Source of the DNA: Flavobacterium sp. | GTDB taxonomy: Bacteria; Bacteroidota; Bacteroidia; Flavobacteriales; Flavobacteriaceae | Reading direction: 5' to 3' | DNA length: 64,000 nt | Assembly: GCA_027484725.1 (NCBI GenBank) | Contig: JAIXSK010000016.1 | Location: 392,505-456,504, forward strand | Shown: positions 8,694 through 17,293 of the stretch, piece after piece | How the letters are laid out: every line of letters starts with the position of its first letter | How positions within the stretch are numbered: position 1 is the first letter of the stretch | Notes under the pieces: generated by a model | Told to the model about the DNA's origin: nothing | The model's input: only the letters and a program-made list of their open reading frames with translations | The model's database searches: none | Made by a program: the position numbers and the translations under genes

Positions 8694-8711
8694 CGATGCA
8701 AATTAAGGCTG

Positions 8712-8719
8712 CAAATATA
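8712..8719 (-). promoter_or_regulatory. -7 box of pheT
   Basis: Minus strand TATATTTG, an exact TAnnTTTG, 18 bases upstream of the pheT ATG. No -33 TTG was found at the usual distance. Confidence 0.5.
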
Positions 8720-8862
8720 CTCATTGCCCGCTTATTTTAAAATATATTTTTAAACGCTATGCCCCGAATTTTGAACCGTAGCGATTGTCATATTCTTGAT
8801 TTATTAATAGGATTATTTGTGATTTATAAATATTCTTATCCAAAAATTACACATTGATTAAT

Positions 8863-8892
8863 TTGTGCTGTAAAATGTAAAAAATGTGCTAT
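8863..8892 (+). promoter_or_regulatory. direct-repeat operator upstream of the aldehyde dehydrogenase
   Basis: TTTGTGCTGT (8862-8871) is repeated as AATGTGCTAT (8883-8892); the shared TGTGCT cores are exactly 21 bp apart, two helical turns. The downstream copy ends just before the expected -33 region of the promoter with -7 box at 8914. This is the usual geometry for an AraC-family activator, and an AraC gene belongs to the same module. Binding is inferred. Confidence 0.4.
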
Positions 8893-8913
8893 CAGTGAGC
8901 TTGGCTTTAAAAG

Positions 8914-8921
8914 TACTTTTG
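8914..8921 (+). promoter_or_regulatory. -7 box of the aldehyde dehydrogenase gene
   Basis: TACTTTTG, exact TAnnTTTG, 24 bases upstream of the ATG. No TTG at the -33 position, which fits an activator-dependent promoter. Confidence 0.55.
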
Positions 8922-8944
8922 GCTACAACCAAAAAATTAAAATT

Positions 8945-10450
8945 ATGAGTCAAGCTAAAAAAAGACCCGAATTCAAGTCGCACTACGACAATTTTATAGG
9001 CGGAAAATTCACCCCTCCTGTCAAAGGTGAGTACTTTGAGAACATTTCACCTTTGGACGGAAAAGCATTTACTCAAGCCGCTCGATCCACCAATGAAGAC
9101 ATTGATTTGGCTTTGGATGCTGCCCACGAAGCCTTCAAAACCTGGAGCAAAACCTCGGTCACCACGCGCAGCAATATGTTGCTCAAAATTGCCGATATCA
9201 TGGAGGCCAACCTCGAATATTTGGCCACCGTAGAAACTATAGACAACGGAAAAGCCATCCGCGAAACCATGGCAGCCGATTTGCCTTTGTGTATTGATCA
9301 CTTCCGTTATTTTGCGGGTGTTATCCGTTCTGAAGAAGGTGCCATTGCCGAGCACGATGAGCACACCGTGAGCATTTGCTTGCACGAACCTTTGGGCGTG
9401 GTAGGGCAAATTATTCCTTGGAACTTTCCATTGCTCATGGCTTCTTGGAAAATTGCACCTGCACTCGCTGCCGGAAACTGTGTGGTCGTCAAACCAGCCG
9501 AACAAACGCCTACCTCAATCATCGTGCTCATGGAGCTCATCAAAGACGTGATTCCTGCGGGCGTTCTTAACGTAGTTACCGGTTTTGGTATTGAAGCTGG
9601 AAAACCACTGGCAACTTCACCGCGTATCAATAAAGTGGCCTTTACCGGTGAAACCACTACTGGGCGACTCATCATGCAATACGCTTCTGAAAACTTGGTT
9701 CCGGTAACCATGGAACTCGGCGGAAAATCACCGAATATTTTCTTCCCGTCGGTGGCCGATGCCGATGATGAATTCTTTGACAAAGCCGTTGAAGGCGCTG
9801 TATTGTTTGCTTTAAACCAAGGCGAAGTTTGTACTTGTCCATCGCGTATTTTAGTTCATGAAAGCATCTACGACCAATTCATGGAGCGCGTTATTGCTCG
9901 CACGAAAGCTATTATTTGCGGTGATCCGCTCGATCCATCTACCATGATGGGCGCACAAGCTTCTAATGATCAATATGAGAAAATTCAATCATACCTCAAA
10001 ATCGGAAAAGAAGAAGGTGCAGAACTGCTTACCGGAGGCGATGTCAACTCATTTGACGGTGATTTGGCCGGCGGTTATTACATTCAACCGACCATTTTTA
10101 AAGGCCACAACAAAATGCGCGTTTTTCAAGAAGAAATCTTTGGTCCGGTGGTATGTGTGACTACTTTTAAAACCACCGAAGAAGCCATTGAAATTGCCAA
10201 CGACACACTTTATGGTTTAGGAGCCGGTGTTTGGACTCGTGATGCCCACGAACTTTATCAAGTGCCGCGCGCCATTCAAGCCGGACGTGTTTGGGTCAAC
10301 AGTTATCACGCTTATCCGGCGCACGCACCTTTTGGCGGGTATAAAAAATCGGGCTTCGGACGCGAAACGCACAAAATGATGTTGGCGCATTATCGTCAAA
10401 CCAAAAACATGCTTATCTCATACAACAAAAACAAACTTGGATTCTTTTAA
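8945..10450 (+). CDS. NAD-dependent aldehyde dehydrogenase (ExaC/AldB-type)
   Basis: 501 residues, the usual length. It oxidises short-chain aldehydes such as acetaldehyde to acids in the cytoplasm. Catalytic set visible: N160 in PWNFP, E257 in ELGGKS, nucleophile C296 in [11 protein letters not shown]; the CTC pattern with a second Cys two residues on is typical of the ExaC/AldB branch. NAD site FTGETTTG at 233-240. It lies alone with its own promoter, a possible AraC operator and a terminator, followed by a DUF779 gene and a convergent AraC gene. The same set of three is seen around acetaldehyde dehydrogenases in other phyla, which supports an aldehyde-inducible detoxification role. Confidence 0.93.
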   Translation: MSQAKKRPEFKSHYDNFIGGKFTPPVKGEYFENISPLDGKAFTQAARSTNEDIDLALDAAHEAFKTWSKTSVTTRSNMLLKIADIMEANLEYLATVETIDNGKAIRETMAADLPLCIDHFRYFAGVIRSEEGAIAEHDEHTVSICLHEPLGVVGQIIPWNFPLLMASWKIAPALAAGNCVVVKPAEQTPTSIIVLMELIKDVIPAGVLNVVTGFGIEAGKPLATSPRINKVAFTGETTTGRLIMQYASENLVPVTMELGGKSPNIFFPSVADADDEFFDKAVEGAVLFALNQGEVCTCPSRILVHESIYDQFMERVIARTKAIICGDPLDPSTMMGAQASNDQYEKIQSYLKIGKEEGAELLTGGDVNSFDGDLAGGYYIQPTIFKGHNKMRVFQEEIFGPVVCVTTFKTTEEAIEIANDTLYGLGAGVWTRDAHELYQVPRAIQAGRVWVNSYHAYPAHAPFGGYKKSGFGRETHKMMLAHYRQTKNMLISYNKNKLGFF

Positions 10451-10472
10451 GATTCATTTAATTTGTTGGTGT

Positions 10473-10510
10473 ACCATCCGAGGTCTCGGCTTCGGATGGT
10501 TTTTGTTTTT
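10473..10510 (+). terminator. rho-independent terminator of the aldehyde dehydrogenase gene
   Basis: Nine-base-pair stem ACCATCCGA (10473-10481) with TCGGATGGT (10492-10500), ten-base loop, then TTTTGTTTTT. Confidence 0.93.
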
Positions 10511-10515
10511 CAGAA

Positions 10516-10622
10516 GCTTATTCCCGCTTTCAGCTGTAGCTTTTGTCGGTTAAGAAACCGCCAAAAGGCTGCCGCTTCAATCACTTGCCCGCCGCAGGCA
10601 GGGGGCTAGGGCAGTCGCTCAT
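10516..10622. repeat. structured non-coding element, probably a dispersed Flavobacterium-type repeat
   Basis: A run with no gene but strong fold-back potential. AGCTTTTGTCGGTT (about 10537-10550) is nearly complementary to AACCGCCAAAAGGCT (about 10555-10569), giving a long imperfect hairpin, and TGCCCGCCGCAGGCA is a second palindromic core near 10587, followed by GGGGGCTAGGGCA. Base composition is clearly richer in G+C than the flanks. The layout (CCCGCTTTCAGCTGTAG, palindrome, CCGCTTCAATC, palindrome, GGCTAGGGCA) resembles dispersed intergenic elements that I recall from Flavobacterium genomes; copy number cannot be tested here because only one copy is in the window. Confidence 0.45.
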
Positions 10623-10669
10623 CAATGAGCTCAATCACTACTGAAACTTCAACCTTTCAAAATCATCCC

Positions 10670-11044
10670 ATGAAAACACCACGCGTTACTGTTACACCGG
10701 CAGCGGCTCAAATTATTCAACAATTACAAGATCGTTACGGCGATTTGATGTTTCACCAAAGCGGCGGTTGCTGTGATGGTTCACAACCCATGTGTTTTGA
10801 AAAAGGCGACTTCAAAGTAGGTTCGTCCGATGTTTGTTTGGGCGAGATTGCCCACTGCGAATTCTGGATGAGTCGCGACCAATTTGAATACTGGAAACAC
10901 ACCCAACTCACCATTGATGTGGTACCGGGCAGAGGCTCGAGTTTTTCTTTAGAAATTCCTTTAGGTGTTCGGTTTCTCACGCAATCGCGCTTGTTTTCGG
11001 CTGAGGAAGCCCAAAATTTATCCGATCTAAAATTTACGGATTAA
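10670..11044 (+). CDS. DUF779 family protein
   Basis: 124 residues from ATG 10670. The frame also has an upstream ATG at 10625 that adds a Ser/Thr-rich 15-residue tail; I prefer 10670 because family members begin close to the RVTVTPAAxxIIxxL motif. Core motif HQSGGCCDGSQPMC with three Cys, then GEIAHCEFWMS and a C-terminal VVPGRGSSFSLE. Function unknown; the family occurs almost exclusively beside acetaldehyde-type dehydrogenases, as here. The Cys cluster may bind metal or a thiol adduct (inference). Its last 11 bases overlap the end of the convergent AraC gene. Confidence 0.85.
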   Translation: MKTPRVTVTPAAAQIIQQLQDRYGDLMFHQSGGCCDGSQPMCFEKGDFKVGSSDVCLGEIAHCEFWMSRDQFEYWKHTQLTIDVVPGRGSSFSLEIPLGVRFLTQSRLFSAEEAQNLSDLKFTD

Positions 11045-11963
11045 AATTCATGAGTTGATACTGTTTGGGCGTCACGCCTTCGTATTTTTTAAACAGTCTA
11101 ATGAAGTAATTACAGTCTTCAAAGCCCGTGGCATAAGATACTTCATTGACATGCATATTGGGGTTGCTCAAGAGTTTTTTAGCGTATTTGATTTTTTCGT
11201 TCAAAATAAACTCAATCGGACTCATGCCCATTTCGCGTTTAAAATAGCGGTAAAATGAAGTGGTGCTCATACAAGCCTTGTCGCTCAAATCTTTCAGGTT
11301 GATGCTCTCGCGAATATTCTTGCGGATGTACTCCACCGAAGGCGTAATCGGACTGTTGATATCGAGGTATTTTTCGTTTTCAAACCGTCGAGCCGTTTGG
11401 GTTTGTATGATTCTGATGATGAGTTCTTGCAGGGTTAAATCAGCCAATGCGTCTTTGGTAATCGCATCGCCCATGCATTCTTTGATGAGTTTGTTGATTG
11501 TTCCGGCCAGCTCAACATTGTTGTAAAAAAAGTAGTTTTCGTGGTCGAGTTTCCAAAGGTTGTTTTGGCCTTCTTTGGGGTATTTTTCGTTTAAAAAATG
11601 CAGCGTATCACTAATGATTTCATGGTCAATAGCTAAGGCAATGCATTGCGTCGGGTTCGAAGTCGTGGCTTCGGGAAAGTCAATTTTCATTTCAACGTTT
11701 GAAGGCACAATCACCGTTTCGCCGGGTAAATAATCAAACGAAGGTTCGTCAAACAAATGCATCACTTTTTTGCCGCGCAGCATACTGGTCACCACCAAAT
11801 CATTAAACTTCAGCGGAACCAAATCTGATTTTTCGTAGGTTTCAAAAATGTTCAATTCGCAATGCTCTAATGAAAAAATGGTGCGGTTTTCCACCAAAGT
11901 TTTGAGTGACTTTTCGTGGGTAAGCGCGGGTTTGTTGAGCAAAACTTTTGAAGGCATATGCAT
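11034..11963 (-). CDS. AraC-family transcriptional regulator of the aldehyde module
   Basis: 309 residues from ATG 11961-11963 (a second ATG follows at 11957; the TTG at 11975 is less likely). N-terminal half is a cupin-like AraC ligand-binding domain (DYLPGETVIVPSNVEMKIDF). C-terminal about 100 residues hold two helix-turn-helix motifs: LKDLSDKACMSTTSFYRYFK and VNEVSYATGFEDCNYFIRLF, then GVTPKQYQ. Transcribed towards the DUF779 gene, with an 11-bp tail-to-tail overlap. By context it should control the aldehyde dehydrogenase and DUF779 genes through the repeat at 8863-8892; that link is inferred. Confidence 0.9.
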   Translation of the reverse strand: MHMPSKVLLNKPALTHEKSLKTLVENRTIFSLEHCELNIFETYEKSDLVPLKFNDLVVTSMLRGKKVMHLFDEPSFDYLPGETVIVPSNVEMKIDFPEATTSNPTQCIALAIDHEIISDTLHFLNEKYPKEGQNNLWKLDHENYFFYNNVELAGTINKLIKECMGDAITKDALADLTLQELIIRIIQTQTARRFENEKYLDINSPITPSVEYIRKNIRESINLKDLSDKACMSTTSFYRYFKREMGMSPIEFILNEKIKYAKKLLSNPNMHVNEVSYATGFEDCNYFIRLFKKYEGVTPKQYQLMNFNP

Positions 11964-12005
11964 TTGAATTAGCAAAGCCTAAGATACACTTTTTTTGTAT
12001 GTAAA

Positions 12006-12869
12006 CTACAGTAATTCGCCTATGTGTTTTTTGATGTTTTCAGTGATTTTTTGCGTTGGCAAATCATTGGTGTCGCCGCCAAACGGATCTTCAATTTCTT
12101 CGGCAATGAGCTCTAAACTAGCCAAAACATAAAAGATAAAAACTACCACCGGCGCCACGTAATAGCCCAAACTAAAGGCATAACCCCAAGGCAATGTCAT
12201 CACATAAAAAAAGATAAACTTCTTGATAAACGCGCTGTACGAATACGGAATCGGTGTGTTTTTAATGCGTTCACAAGCACCGCAAATATCGGTAAACGAT
12301 TGCACTTCGGCATTGAGAATAATGAGTTGATCGCCCGTAATTTTTTTTGATTGATACAAATCGTTGATTTTGGCAAACATCATTTGCGCTACTTGATTCG
12401 GTCGGTGTTTGTGCTGATCGAGTTCTAGGTCAGCATCGTCAAAAAGTACTTTTCCGGTTTGTTCATTGCCCAAATGTTTGTGTAAAACCAGCGCATAGCC
12501 CGGAATCATTTTTCTAAAATAAGCCCGGTCGTGTTCATCGCTGAGCATGGCCGAGAGTTTCAAAGCAAAATTTCGGCTGTTGTTGACCAAAGCGCCCCAC
12601 ATTTTTCGACCTTCCCACCAACGGTCATAAGCAGTGTTGGTTCTAAAAACCAGCAACAATGAAATCACAAAACCCAGCATTCCGTGCATGAGCGTGATGT
12701 TTTTGATGTAATTGGTCTCAGAAAGTTGCCAATATTCAACTTCGAGCCACCCTGCCAAACCCGCATAAATACCAATGGCGAGCATAATGGGCAGCAAAGT
12801 TCTGAACGTATCAGCCTTGTGGAATTTAAAAATAAAAGTAAACCAGTCTTTGGTATTATAGGATATCAT
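12006..12869 (-). CDS. bestrophin family ion channel
   Basis: 287 residues. Hallmarks of bacterial bestrophins (UPF0187): ISYNTKDWFTFIFKFHKADT at the N-terminus, hydrophobic helices at about 25-42 and 62-78, then the signature FRTNTAYDRWWEGRKMWG and NNSRNFA. Two further helices lie at about 210-245, followed by EEIEDPFGGDTNDLP near the C-terminus. Bacterial members form pentameric channels for ions in the inner membrane; selectivity cannot be read from sequence. It lies 28 bases after the TolC-like gene on the same strand and may be read through from the efflux operon. Confidence 0.92.
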   Translation of the reverse strand: MISYNTKDWFTFIFKFHKADTFRTLLPIMLAIGIYAGLAGWLEVEYWQLSETNYIKNITLMHGMLGFVISLLLVFRTNTAYDRWWEGRKMWGALVNNSRNFALKLSAMLSDEHDRAYFRKMIPGYALVLHKHLGNEQTGKVLFDDADLELDQHKHRPNQVAQMMFAKINDLYQSKKITGDQLIILNAEVQSFTDICGACERIKNTPIPYSYSAFIKKFIFFYVMTLPWGYAFSLGYYVAPVVVFIFYVLASLELIAEEIEDPFGGDTNDLPTQKITENIKKHIGELL

Positions 12870-12897
12870 TGTCTTAGAATTGTTGTCACAAATCTAA

Positions 12898-14214
12898 TCA
12901 AAAAGTCAGATTGCCGGCCAACTCGCGCAAACTAATCTCGGCCAATTTGGCTTGATAAAGCGTGTTTGAATATCTGGTTTTGGCCTCGACAAAATTGAGT
13001 TGGGCGGTTCTGAATTCAAAAGTAGTAATGGTTCCGATTCTGAATTTATCGAGGGTGATGTTGAGGTTTTGTTGCGCGATTTGTACGTTTTTTTCTTCAA
13101 GCTCTATGAGTTGTAACTGCGTTTGATACGTCTGATAAGCCACTGAAAGTTGCGTTTCTAATTCTTGTTGTTGTTGTTCGGCGGCCAGTTTTGCATTTTC
13201 AACAGCCAACTTTGCAATTTTCTCGTTGCGGTTTTGGTTGTTTCCGTCAAACAAATTGAGCGTCGCACTCAACCCGTAATTGAGACCACGTGCTGTATTT
13301 TTGGTTGTAAAACCCAGTTCTGATCGCGCCTCGCTAAAGTTGTATCCGGTGTTGACTTTTACCGTCGGATACCGATTGGCTCTGGTTTGTTTGAGCTCAA
13401 GTTCGGCTATTTTTTTACTGATGATGAGCGATTCTAGTTGCGGATTTTGTTTTTGGGCTAATTCAGTCAACTGCGCCAACTCTAATTTTTGATCGACTTG
13501 AATGTCTTGTGCCACTACAAAATCAGTTTTTAAATCGCGCGCAAGCAGTTGGTTGAATTGCGTTTTGCTTTGTCCATAGAGTTCTTTTTGTTGCAGCAGG
13601 GCAGAGGTATCGGCATTTAAATCAACCTGTGCATTGAGCACTTCAAGTTTTGATGCTTTGCCAATGCTGTAGCGGTTCTGCGCCAAAGTCAACCTTTGTT
13701 TTGAAATCACCAAAGCAGTATCAAGCGCAGCCAATTGCAATTGTTGCTGTGCCAAATCAAAATACAAGCTGTTTACGGCTGCAATTCGATCGAGAATTTT
13801 GAGTTTTGTTTGGCTTTCACCCAGTTGTTGTAAAGCTTTGAGTTGGTCATAACGCGCAAACATTTTAAAGCCGTCAAACACCGTCCAATCAAGGTTGGCT
13901 CCGTAATTCATGTTGCTGCTGTGCGCATTGTCCACCGTATTTACTGTTCCGTCGGCACGGGTTTGTGACAAATGCTGAATGCCATTGGTATCTGTAAATG
14001 AAGCCGTGATTTTGGGCAACATTCCGGCGTTTCCAACTGCTACATTGGTCTGACTTACTTGGGCATCATTGCGCGCGATGCGAATGGCATAATTGTTTTC
14101 TAAAGCTATTTTGACGGCCTCTTCTAAAGTCAATACAGATTGCGCCTGCAGCGAACCCGCCAACAGCAGTACCCAAAAACTATAGATTTTGATATAGGTC
14201 AGACTATTTTTCAT
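12898..14214 (-). CDS. TolC family outer membrane efflux protein
   Basis: 438 residues from ATG 14212-14214, chosen because it begins the signal peptide MKNSLTYIKIYSFWVLLLAG ending in LQAQS; two upstream ATGs (14220, 14232) would add charged residues in front. Two repeated outer-membrane-factor halves with long heptad helices, first starting at LTLEEAVKIALENNYAIR and second at QLTELAQKQNPQLESLIIS, rich in Gln and Leu. It forms the outer-membrane exit duct of the RND pump. The start overlaps the end of the pump gene by 11 bases, so translation is probably coupled. Confidence 0.93.
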   Translation of the reverse strand: MKNSLTYIKIYSFWVLLLAGSLQAQSVLTLEEAVKIALENNYAIRIARNDAQVSQTNVAVGNAGMLPKITASFTDTNGIQHLSQTRADGTVNTVDNAHSSNMNYGANLDWTVFDGFKMFARYDQLKALQQLGESQTKLKILDRIAAVNSLYFDLAQQQLQLAALDTALVISKQRLTLAQNRYSIGKASKLEVLNAQVDLNADTSALLQQKELYGQSKTQFNQLLARDLKTDFVVAQDIQVDQKLELAQLTELAQKQNPQLESLIISKKIAELELKQTRANRYPTVKVNTGYNFSEARSELGFTTKNTARGLNYGLSATLNLFDGNNQNRNEKIAKLAVENAKLAAEQQQQELETQLSVAYQTYQTQLQLIELEEKNVQIAQQNLNITLDKFRIGTITTFEFRTAQLNFVEAKTRYSNTLYQAKLAEISLRELAGNLTF

Positions 14215-17200
14215 AAGCATCCATTTGGTCAAATTCAGTGCGGTGTTTTCGCACGCGCGACCACATTAAATACAAAGTCGGAATCACAAACAAAGTCAGG
14301 ATGAGCGAAAATATGGTTCCGCCCACAATCACCACGCCCATACCAATGCGGCTCGTGGCGGCTGCTCCGAGTGATAAAGCAATCGGCAAAGCGCCCAAGG
14401 CAATGGCCAAACTCGTCATCAAAATCGGTCGCAAACGCGATTCGGCGGCGTGCAAAATGGCCTCGGTTTTATCCATGCCTTGCTCGCGCAATTGGTTGGC
14501 AAATTCTACAATCAGAATTCCGTTTTTGGTGACCAAACCAATGAGCATAATGGTACCAATTTGACTAAAAATATTCCAAGTCTGACCAAACAACCAAAGC
14601 GAGAACAAGGCTCCGGCCACCGCCATCGGAACAGTTAGAATGATAATCAGCGGATCAATAAAACTCTCAAATTGTGCCGACAAAATCAAGAAAATAAGCA
14701 ACAAAGCCAAACCAAATGCAAACGAAGTATTTGAGTTGCTCTCCACAAAATCGCGCGATTCTCCGCCTAAATCGGTGGTAAAACTATCGTCGAGTACTTT
14801 TTCGCGTATGCGGTTCATGGCTTCAATACCATCGCTGATGCTTTTACCCGGAGCCAATCCGGCCATCACGGTAGCCGACATATTGCGGTTGTTGTGATAC
14901 AATTGCGGCGGATTGCTCTTTTCATCAATATGTACCACATTGTCCATTTGAATGAGTTGGCCTTGCGCATTGCGCACAAACATCGAAGTCAAATCAAGCG
15001 GTTTCGAGCGGTCTTTTGGGTCAAATTGCCCGATGACTTGATACTGTTTTCCGTTCATCAAAAAATACCCAAAACGCTGTCCGCTGAGCGAAAGTTGTAG
15101 TGTTTGCGCAATGTCTAAAACCGAAACACCTAGACTTTCGGCCTTTTCGCGATCAATGGTTACGTTGATTTCGGGTTTGTTGAATTTAAGATTGACATCG
15201 GTCATGGCAAAAGTCGGATCTTTGGCGGCTTCTTCCATAAACTGCGGAATTTTCTCTTGCAATTTTTCAAAATTCGGCGCTTGAATAATGTACTGAATCG
15301 GAAGCCCGCCGCGCTTATTCACGGCAATGGTCGGCTGCTCGGTCACCGAAGTTTTGGCATCGGGATATGCTTTGGTCCATTGGGTGAGTTTTTCGGCCAA
15401 TTCTTTCTGCGAGCGTTCTCGTTTTTCAGGATCCACCAAAGCAATGCGCACGCGACCGCTGTTGGTAGCCGAAGCGTTAAATCCGGGTGCGGTAATCACC
15501 AAACTCACTTTCTTTTCCGGAATTGAATCTTCAATCAAACGCGACAATTCTTGCATAAAACGATTGGTGTAATCATACGAAGAACCTTCGGCCGTAGTGG
15601 TAACCATCACGAGTGAACTGCGGTCATCATAAGGTGCGGTTTCTTTAGGTAGAATATTAAAAAACAGATAAATCAGCGCAAAGCAAAAGCCCAAAATAGC
15701 AAAGCTGATCCATTTGTGACCGATGAATTTTTTAAGCGATACAGCGTAAGATTGGTTGATGTTTTCAAAAATCGGTTCAGTCAGTTCGTAGAATTTTGAT
15801 TTTTTCTGATGTCCGCCTTTCATCAAATAAGCGTTGAGCATCGGGGTCAAAGTCAGTGAAACAAAGGCCGATATAAGCACCGCGGCACCAATGACCACGC
15901 CAAATTCGCGGAACAATCGGCCTACAAATCCGTCTAAGAAAATCACCGGTAAAAACACCGCCGCCAGCGTAATTGAAATAGAGATAACAGCAAAGAAAAT
16001 CTCATTCGAGCCTTTGATGGCGGCCTCAATCGGGCTCATGCCTTCTTCAACTTTTTTGAAGATGTTTTCGGTCACTACAATTCCGTCATCCACTACCAAA
16101 CCGGTTGCGAGCACTATGGCCAAAAGCGTCAATACGTTGATCGAAAACCCAAACAACCACATGATAAAAAACGTAGCAATCAATGATACCGGAATGTCAA
16201 TGAGCGGTCGGAACGCAATGGCCCAATCGCGGAAAAACAAGTAAATAATCAAAATCACCAACAAGATCGATATGCCCAAAGTTTCAGCCACTTCAAGCAC
16301 AGATTTTTTGACAAAAACCGTGTTGTCAATGGCAATGTTCAGGTGAATGTCTTTGGGTAAATCTTTTTTGAGCACTTCAAATTTTTTGTAGAATTCCTTT
16401 GAAATGTCCAAGTAATTCGCCCCCGGAAGCGGAACAATGGCCACGGCTACGAGTGGTAAACCCGATTGAGACATTTGCGTTTCAAGGTTTTCAGGCCCCA
16501 GAGCCGCAGAACCGACATCGCTCAAACGAACGATTTTTTCACCTTCGGTTTTGATGATGAGGTTGTTGAATTCTTCAGGTTTGCTCAGGTTTCCAACGGT
16601 TTTTACAGTAAGTTCAGTGCTGTTTCCGGTGAGTTTCCCTGACGGAAGTTCTACATTTTGTTGGCCAAGCGCATTCTTGACGTCTGAAACCGTACAACCG
16701 TACGCTGCCAATTTGATTGGGTCAATCCACAAACGCATGGCGTATTTTTTTTGTCCCCAAATCTGAATACCGCTCACACCCGGAATAGTTTCGAGCCTTG
16801 GACCGATAATATTTTCGGCATAATCGCTGAGTTCCAACGGGCTGCGGGTATCACTTTGAATCGTCATCGAAATAATCGCATCAGCGTTGGCATCGGCTTT
16901 TGAAACCACCGGAGGTCCATCAATATCTTTAGGCAAACTTTTGGCGGCAATGGCCACCTTGTCGCGCACATCGTTGGCAGCGGTTTCGAGGTCTTTATCC
17001 AGATTGAATTCAACGGTAATGTTGCTGGTTCCCTGAACGCTCGACGAGGTGATATTTTTGATACCGTCAATCGAGTTAATCGCTTTTTCTATGGGCTCGG
17101 TAATTTGCGATTCGATGATGTCGGCATTGGCTCCGGCATAATCGGTTCGGATCGAAATCTGCGCCGGATCTATCGACGGAAATTCGCGAATCCCCAGAAA

Positions 17201-17290
17201 TTTATACCCAATCACACCAAAGAGAATCAAGGTCAGATTCAAGACAATGGTCAGTACGGGTCGTTTGATGCTCAGGGTGGATAAACTCAT
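14204..17290 (-). CDS. RND efflux transporter, HAE1 (AcrB/MexF-like) permease
   Basis: 1028 residues, the standard length. The N-terminus STLSIKRPVLTIVLNLTLIL leads the first helix; the two porter domains lie after TM1 and TM7. Proton-relay aspartates D401-D402 sit in TM4 (LVVDDGIVVTENI), corresponding to AcrB D407/D408. Inner-membrane proton-driven pump for drugs or other hydrophobic compounds. It starts three bases after the stop of the adaptor gene and overlaps the outer-membrane factor, so all three parts are one operon. Confidence 0.96.
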   Translation of the reverse strand: MSLSTLSIKRPVLTIVLNLTLILFGVIGYKFLGIREFPSIDPAQISIRTDYAGANADIIESQITEPIEKAINSIDGIKNITSSSVQGTSNITVEFNLDKDLETAANDVRDKVAIAAKSLPKDIDGPPVVSKADANADAIISMTIQSDTRSPLELSDYAENIIGPRLETIPGVSGIQIWGQKKYAMRLWIDPIKLAAYGCTVSDVKNALGQQNVELPSGKLTGNSTELTVKTVGNLSKPEEFNNLIIKTEGEKIVRLSDVGSAALGPENLETQMSQSGLPLVAVAIVPLPGANYLDISKEFYKKFEVLKKDLPKDIHLNIAIDNTVFVKKSVLEVAETLGISILLVILIIYLFFRDWAIAFRPLIDIPVSLIATFFIMWLFGFSINVLTLLAIVLATGLVVDDGIVVTENIFKKVEEGMSPIEAAIKGSNEIFFAVISISITLAAVFLPVIFLDGFVGRLFREFGVVIGAAVLISAFVSLTLTPMLNAYLMKGGHQKKSKFYELTEPIFENINQSYAVSLKKFIGHKWISFAILGFCFALIYLFFNILPKETAPYDDRSSLVMVTTTAEGSSYDYTNRFMQELSRLIEDSIPEKKVSLVITAPGFNASATNSGRVRIALVDPEKRERSQKELAEKLTQWTKAYPDAKTSVTEQPTIAVNKRGGLPIQYIIQAPNFEKLQEKIPQFMEEAAKDPTFAMTDVNLKFNKPEINVTIDREKAESLGVSVLDIAQTLQLSLSGQRFGYFLMNGKQYQVIGQFDPKDRSKPLDLTSMFVRNAQGQLIQMDNVVHIDEKSNPPQLYHNNRNMSATVMAGLAPGKSISDGIEAMNRIREKVLDDSFTTDLGGESRDFVESNSNTSFAFGLALLLIFLILSAQFESFIDPLIIILTVPMAVAGALFSLWLFGQTWNIFSQIGTIMLIGLVTKNGILIVEFANQLREQGMDKTEAILHAAESRLRPILMTSLAIALGALPIALSLGAAATSRIGMGVVIVGGTIFSLILTLFVIPTLYLMWSRVRKHRTEFDQMDAYEK

Positions 17291-17293
17291 GGG

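Noticed and set aside
9047..9783. Long minus-strand open frames opposite the aldehyde dehydrogenase gene
   Set aside because: They are the mirror of a well-conserved ALDH frame, have no start context and their translations show no family or membrane pattern.
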